A stretch of 17,657 nucleotides of DNA from VGKP01 sp964647695 (GTDB taxonomy: Archaea; Nanobdellota; Nanobdellia; Pacearchaeales; GW2011-AR1), in assembly GCA_964647695.1 (NCBI GenBank), contig CAZYIS010000011.1, positions 1 through 17,657 on the forward strand. The letters run 5' to 3'. The translations under genes and the position numbers were made by a program. The notes beneath the pieces were generated by a model that worked only from the letters and a program-made list of their open reading frames with translations, had not been told where the DNA came from and did not search any database. Positions 14,053 through 17,657 of the stretch are shown piece after piece; position 1 is the first letter of the stretch, and each line of letters opens with the position of its first letter.

Positions 14053-14886
14053 TTACATATATCCCAGGCTTCTCAGTTTTTGCATAGCATACAAATGCTC
14101 CTTATCCTGGGCTCGCCCACTCCTTTCAGATATTTTTGTAATTTTCAGTTCTTCAATTATCTTTTCTATGGTGTCTGCGTTGGAATCAATAGGATTAGTT
14201 ATGGGCATGCATCCCAAACTTCTATAGCGCTTTCCATTCTTAGCAAAATACAATTCGTTTATAGGTATTTTCTCTCGGGCAATGTATTCCCAAATATCCA
14301 ATTCAGTCCAACCCAAAAGAGGATGCACTCTTATATGATCATCACTTTCATCTTTAGTTTTAAATAAATTCCAAAGTTCAGCCGGTTGATTCTTATAATC
14401 CCACTGAAAATCCGAATCCCTAGGAGAAAAAACTCTTTCCTTAGCCCTTATGCCGTGCTCATCCCTTCTTATACCCAACAAAAGTGCTTTGAATTTATAT
14501 TTATCAATGGCCTGTTTCAAAGCATTAGTTTTCAACTCCATATTTACCTTTAAAGAATCCGTATTAGCATAGTTCATTCCCTTGGCCAATGCTTCTTCAT
14601 TTCTAAAAACAATTAGATTTAATCCAAACTCTTTAGCATATTTATCTCTAAAAGTATACATTTCAGGAAATTTAAAAGAAGTATCTATGTGCAATGCCGG
14701 AAATGGAATTTTTCCATAGAATGCTTTTCTACAAAGCCATAGAAGAGTTGTGGAATCCTTACCTATGCTCCAAAGCAAAGCCATGTTCCTAAATCTTTTA
14801 TAGGCTTCACGAATTATAAAAATAGATTGACTTTCCAATATATCCAATCTATCCAATTCTTTTTTCATTTTAGCCTCTAAAACCAT
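14053..14886 (-). CDS. cysD: Sulfate adenylyltransferase subunit 2 (CysD)
   Basis: A 277-aa ATP pyrophosphatase of the PAPS-reductase/CysD family, which makes APS and pyrophosphate from sulfate and ATP. The PP-loop is WSIGKDSTT (SIGKDS at 40-45), matching CysD rather than PAPS reductase. Further CysD motifs are LHIDTSFKFPEMYTFRD, GIRRDEHGIRAKERVFSPRD, PAELWNLF, VHPLLGWTELDIWEYI, RYRSLGCMPIT and the C-terminal ERSGRAQD. Length is close to the ~300 aa of bacterial CysD. ATG 14886 is chosen because a TATA box (14909-14917) lies 26 nt upstream, predicting a leaderless mRNA; the next Met is at 14868. First gene of cysD-DUF2061-cysN. No APS/PAPS reductase or sulfite reductase is nearby, so use of the product for sulfation rather than cysteine synthesis is plausible but unproven. 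Confidence 0.95.
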   Translation of the reverse strand: MVLEAKMKKELDRLDILESQSIFIIREAYKRFRNMALLWSIGKDSTTLLWLCRKAFYGKIPFPALHIDTSFKFPEMYTFRDKYAKEFGLNLIVFRNEEALAKGMNYANTDSLKVNMELKTNALKQAIDKYKFKALLLGIRRDEHGIRAKERVFSPRDSDFQWDYKNQPAELWNLFKTKDESDDHIRVHPLLGWTELDIWEYIAREKIPINELYFAKNGKRYRSLGCMPITNPIDSNADTIEKIIEELKITKISERSGRAQDKEHLYAMQKLRSLGYM

Positions 14887-14894
14887 AGCGCTAA

Positions 14895-14917
14895 TATTAC
14901 TTTTAAATATTTATATA
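14895..14917 (-). promoter_or_regulatory. cysD promoter
   Basis: Minus-strand ATATAAATA (14909-14917) is centred 26-27 nt before ATG 14886, within the 32-nt gap after the phosphodiesterase gene. An overlapping ATTTAAAAGTAATA (14895-14908) is shared exactly with the promoter of the sulfatase-family gene. Confidence 0.55.
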
Positions 14918-14918
14918 G

Positions 14919-16838
14919 TTAGATTAGACTCTCTCCAGTTAAATTGCCTTTAGAGATTCCAAATTGAGCATAGATGGTTGGAGCAATATCCAATTGGGAT
15001 GCTTCGTCTTTATTGAGCTTAACATTGGAGAATAAAACTCCCGGAACAAATTTAGGATCTACCATATGATCTCCATTCCATTTTTTATCATTAACTGTTA
15101 TAACTTCTTTTGTAAATCCGCCCACTGCATTTTCCGAAGACATTCTGAATCCAGGGTTAAATCCAACAATTAGATCTGGAGCATCAGCCATACTACTTCC
15201 AGAATAAACCTCTTCCGTTTTGTAAACTTTGTATACTGCTTTTCTTCCACTCGAATCCTTGAGATTTTCAAGTTTAGAAATTATTTCATCCTCTACCTTA
15301 CTCTTATCAGAAGGATCCACAATTCCATTCTTCTCTCTGCTCTTCAGATTAATATATATGGAATTAAATCCAAGTGAATAGGCTTTTGTGTTATCCCATT
15401 TTACTCCCTGGAACAAAGCATTTTCATTAGCTAATCCATTATCCTGTTGCATAAATGCATTATTGACTAAAAATGTATTTACCGTAACACTTTCTTCATA
15501 GGATGTAAATCCATGATCTGACATTACCAACAGCGTAGTGTTACTATCCAAATTATCCAAAACCTTACCCATGAAATTATCACTTTCAATCCAGAACTGT
15601 TCTACTTCTTTACTTACGCCAATTTTTCCATCCTTATTATTGAAAACACTATTGTTCCAAAATACGTGTTGCATCCTATCCGAAGAATCAAATAGTATGG
15701 AATAAATTCCTGATTTTTCTTTCTTTAGGTTAGCAAATCCATTCCAAAACATCTTTTCTCTTTCCTCCTGGATTTGATTTACCTGTTCAATCATGGCCTT
15801 TTCATCAATTTTTCCATCCACATATCCCTCAGTTTCTTCCGGTTGTCCAAGAGTATAATAATTTCCTATTTGATCAGCCAAAGAAGAAGCATAATTAGTA
15901 GGATAGGATATGCCAAACAAAGGATTTTGAGGTGCAACGTTCATACTGGTAACATACATTTTGAAAGGATCTAGATTCACCAAATAAATTCTATAGATTG
16001 CCGAAGTTTTCTTAAATATTCCCAATCTAAAGTCCGTACTTATCCAATCACTCCAATTACCTTCACTAACATTATACTTCTTTCCACCCACATCAAACTC
16101 AGCCGACTTTAAGTTATCATCAATTAATATATTCATAGGCACATTAACTCCACTCATTTTTCCATTGCTATTAATATTAGGTCCTCTGATAAAAGTTTCA
16201 ATTTTATTCCCATTTCTAGAAACCTGAATATTTTTTGAATCTTCTTCCATATCTTCAGAGCCATAGAAAGTATATCCACTCAATAATCCTCTAACATCCG
16301 GAACACCTAAACCCGAAATCATGTTTCCATTCAAACTTTCCGGTGGAAATGTTAATGGCCATCTTATTATTGTTGTAGGAATACCTGCATCCGATGTTAC
16401 TTTCCAAAATGGAATTGATTTTACCAAAGTCTGATATCCCGAACCATCAAAAGTAGCAAGACCCAATTCAGGAATATATCCCGAACCCTGGGCGCTCTTA
16501 GATTTCAAATCTCTTCTTATGAAATCAAATATACCTGTTCCTCCAGGATTAACTCCCGAAGCAATAACTGTCCAGGCCACCGGAGTCTGAGGAGGATAAC
16601 TAGTATCCAATTTAACAAAACTACCATCATCTGCAAGTCTTTTAAAATTAGGTAACTTTCCCTCAGCCATCATTTGCTTAGTAATTCCATAATCCATTCC
16701 ATCGAATCCTATAATCAATACTTTTTTATTGCTAGAGTTTACTTCTTTTTTATCATTCATCATTACTAGGCCAATTACTAACATAATTATAAATATTGTT
16801 ATTAAAATATATCCTGTTTTACCTTTTACAAAACTCAT
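14919..16838 (-). CDS. Membrane-anchored type I phosphodiesterase / alkaline phosphatase-superfamily protein
   Basis: A 639-aa extracytoplasmic metalloenzyme of the nucleotide pyrophosphatase/phosphodiesterase (PF01663-like) group. An N-terminal hydrophobic helix (~9-27) acts as anchor or signal. The catalytic domain opens with LIIGFDGMDYG (D46, metal). The nucleophile is Thr85 in YPPQTPVAWTVIASG, aligned with the FPTKTFPNH of phosphodiesterases. Further metal ligands are D387 and H391 (FDSSDRMQHVFW), D441 and H442 (MSDHGF) and the later GDH (D590, H591). A ~150-residue insert (about 180-330) of beta-like sequence separates the two halves of the site. The likely reaction is hydrolysis or transfer of a phosphodiester on a surface lipid, glycan or nucleotide. 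It overlaps the small YIDPGTG protein gene by ATGA, so the two are coupled. Confidence 0.85.
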   Translation of the reverse strand: MSFVKGKTGYILITIFIIMLVIGLVMMNDKKEVNSSNKKVLIIGFDGMDYGITKQMMAEGKLPNFKRLADDGSFVKLDTSYPPQTPVAWTVIASGVNPGGTGIFDFIRRDLKSKSAQGSGYIPELGLATFDGSGYQTLVKSIPFWKVTSDAGIPTTIIRWPLTFPPESLNGNMISGLGVPDVRGLLSGYTFYGSEDMEEDSKNIQVSRNGNKIETFIRGPNINSNGKMSGVNVPMNILIDDNLKSAEFDVGGKKYNVSEGNWSDWISTDFRLGIFKKTSAIYRIYLVNLDPFKMYVTSMNVAPQNPLFGISYPTNYASSLADQIGNYYTLGQPEETEGYVDGKIDEKAMIEQVNQIQEEREKMFWNGFANLKKEKSGIYSILFDSSDRMQHVFWNNSVFNNKDGKIGVSKEVEQFWIESDNFMGKVLDNLDSNTTLLVMSDHGFTSYEESVTVNTFLVNNAFMQQDNGLANENALFQGVKWDNTKAYSLGFNSIYINLKSREKNGIVDPSDKSKVEDEIISKLENLKDSSGRKAVYKVYKTEEVYSGSSMADAPDLIVGFNPGFRMSSENAVGGFTKEVITVNDKKWNGDHMVDPKFVPGVLFSNVKLNKDEASQLDIAPTIYAQFGISKGNLTGESLI

Positions 16839-17065
16839 TTTTTACCCAAAATCATTCTAAAAAATCTTTTTATAGGATTAATAAATATTTTTGTTAAAAT
16901 TCCACCCAATAAAACAAAAAAAGCCACCAAATAGGCAACAATTGAACTTCCAATAGAACTTGCCACGGCCACCCCAGTTCCAGGATCTATGTAGGCATTA
17001 ACACTAGCAAAATTAATTAATACTAAAATCATAAAAACCACCCCTAGACCACTTCTTTTTGTCAT
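16835..17065 (-). CDS. Small secreted/membrane protein with YIDPGTG motif
   Basis: A 76-aa protein. ATG 17065 is chosen because the TATA box (17086-17094) is centred 25 nt upstream; a TTG at 17080 would add five residues but would start before the predicted transcript. An N-terminal hydrophobic segment (GVVFMILVLINFASVNA) looks like a signal peptide ending just before AYIDPGTG. A second hydrophobic helix (IVAYLVAFFVLLGGILTKIFI) and a basic tail (KRFFRMILGKK) follow. Small proteins with this YIDPGTG plus one-helix layout recur next to alkaline phosphatase-superfamily enzymes in bacteria and archaea; this is from memory of such loci and their function is unknown. The ATGA overlap with the phosphodiesterase gene implies a working pair, perhaps in membrane assembly or substrate access. 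Confidence 0.75.
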   Translation of the reverse strand: MTKRSGLGVVFMILVLINFASVNAYIDPGTGVAVASSIGSSIVAYLVAFFVLLGGILTKIFINPIKRFFRMILGKK

Positions 17066-17085
17066 AGCTATTCGAATCAAAAAGC

Positions 17086-17094
17086 ATTTATAAT
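17086..17094 (-). promoter_or_regulatory. TATA box of the YIDPGTG-phosphodiesterase operon
   Basis: Minus-strand ATTATAAAT is centred 25 nt before ATG 17065, giving a leaderless transcript and fixing the start. Confidence 0.55.
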
Positions 17095-17147
17095 ATTTTC
17101 CTATTTTTATATCACTATTTAATTATTTTTTCCTAACTAAACCATAG

Positions 17148-17157
17148 TTTTTTAAAC
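17148..17157 (+). promoter_or_regulatory. TATA-like box of the 17218 gene
   Basis: TTTTTTAAAC is centred about 26 nt before the first base of the second 31-nt leader (17178). This is the same TATA-to-element spacing as at 4791-4821. Confidence 0.45.
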
Positions 17158-17177
17158 CTAAAATTAACTCTGATTTT

Positions 17178-17208
17178 AGGGTGATTAGCACCTCAGACTA
17201 TTTCTGAG
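17178..17208 (+). repeat. Structured 5' leader element, copy 2 (exact duplicate of 4821-4851)
   Basis: Identical over 31 nt to the copy at 4821-4851, including both stems and both 5-nt loops. The stems here are 17179-17183 with 17189-17193, and 17192-17197 with 17203-17208. The spacer to ATG 17218 is 9 nt and contains AAATTAA. Flanking sequence outside the element and the spacer core is not conserved, so the 31 nt appear to be the selected unit. Confidence 0.7.
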
Positions 17209-17217
17209 TAAATTAAC

Positions 17218-17657
17218 ATGGCAAGACAATATTTTGAAGACCTGGTAACCAATGAGTCATTGGATGCAATAGTAATTGGACTAGATTTATCTCCTCAAAA
17301 CAGAGTTCTAAGCATATGCGGTTCCGGAGACCAAGCATTCGCCATACTTGAAAAAGCCAGAGAAATTACCCTAGTAGACAGCCGAGAAAATCAAATTAAC
17401 TATGCCCTTAACAGGAAAAAAATGTTACTTGCAGAAGATTTCAAAGGATTTCTCAATCCAGGAATGATCCCTGAAAATGGAACTGAATCCGATTGTCTAG
17501 ATGAAAAACTAACCTATTTTTCAACTCCGAGATTAGATAGAATTAGTAAGAAAGTCAAAAATCCAAAATCACTAAAAGTTAAACTGGGAAATATTTATTC
17601 CCTTGATCTTCAAAATGAAAAATTTGATAGAATATATCTATCCAACTCCATAGGCTA
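17218..17657 (+). CDS. SAM-dependent transferase-like protein (DUF3419/BtaA-like), 3' truncated
   Basis: 146 residues are visible before the right edge. The N-terminus MARQYFEDLVTNESLDAIVIGLDLSPQNRVLSICGSGDQAFAILEKAREITLVDSRENQINYALNRKKMLL has the class I SAM-binding layout: the first strand and Gly-rich loop are LSICGSGD (~32-39), and the acidic end of the second strand is LVDSREN with D55. The pattern 'VLSI-x-G-x-GD-A then V-D-x-N-x-Q' resembles DUF3419 and BtaA, which transfers the 3-amino-3-carboxypropyl group of SAM to diacylglycerol. A methyltransferase or another aminocarboxypropyl transferase is equally possible without the C-terminus. The ATG is 9 nt after the 31-nt hairpin leader. 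GCC alanine codons are present (about half), like the core genes. Confidence 0.65.
   Translation, partial: MARQYFEDLVTNESLDAIVIGLDLSPQNRVLSICGSGDQAFAILEKAREITLVDSRENQINYALNRKKMLLAEDFKGFLNPGMIPENGTESDCLDEKLTYFSTPRLDRISKKVKNPKSLKVKLGNIYSLDLQNEKFDRIYLSNSIG

Overview
This AT-rich, densely packed window looks archaeal. The signs are AT-rich TATA boxes centred about 25 nt upstream of many start codons (leaderless transcripts), a TrmB-type regulator, short intergenic gaps, and abutting or 4-8 nt overlapping genes. The gene content (MutS-like ATPase, bacterial-type GrpE/DnaK, compact unusual enzymes) would fit a DPANN archaeon of the Woesearchaeota/Pacearchaeota kind. That placement is inference; no rRNA or other marker gene is present.

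Layout. (1) Positions 2-1378 hold the C-terminal part of a MutS-family ATPase, cut by the left edge. (2) Positions 1559-4778 hold a plus-strand operon of a class III aminotransferase, an inositol-monophosphatase-family phosphatase and a zinc-dependent polyol dehydrogenase. Together these would suit dephosphorylation, oxidation and transamination of a cyclitol or sugar. (3) Positions 4862-7404 hold four unrecognised genes, one on plus and three in a minus-strand operon. Two of the four have TPR-like helices, and their alanine codon use differs from the flanking genes. (4) Positions 7525-11068 hold a TrmB-like regulator, a protein with a C-terminal J domain, and divergently a grpE-dnaK operon. 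(5) Positions 11069-14886 (minus) hold the sulfate-activation set cysD - DUF2061 - cysN, followed by a membrane-anchored sulfatase-family protein with Thr where sulfatases carry the formylglycine Cys/Ser. (6) Positions 14919-17065 (minus) hold a small membrane protein with a YIDPGTG motif and a membrane-anchored phosphodiesterase of the alkaline phosphatase superfamily. (7) From 17218 to the right edge runs a truncated gene for a SAM-dependent-transferase-like (DUF3419/BtaA-like) protein.

The most striking signal not explained by coding is an exact 31-nt element present twice, at 4821-4851 and 17178-17208. Both copies lie 9-10 nt before a start codon and about 26 nt after a TATA box, so each would form the extreme 5' end of its mRNA. 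The element can fold into two tandem stem-loops with 5-nt loops. Its first stem pairs a Shine-Dalgarno-like GGTGAT with a CACC that resembles the 16S anti-Shine-Dalgarno tail. Since most other transcription units here look leaderless, these two structured leaders stand out as a candidate undescribed cis-regulatory RNA or operator. Other candidate control sites are a palindrome over the grpE-dnaK TATA box (8847-8864), a 9-bp inverted repeat before the aminotransferase operon (1495-1519), and a dyad before the TrmB gene (7466-7483).

No rRNA, tRNA, CRISPR array, insertion sequence or replication origin was recognised. The longest stretch without a gene is about 180 nt (1379-1558).
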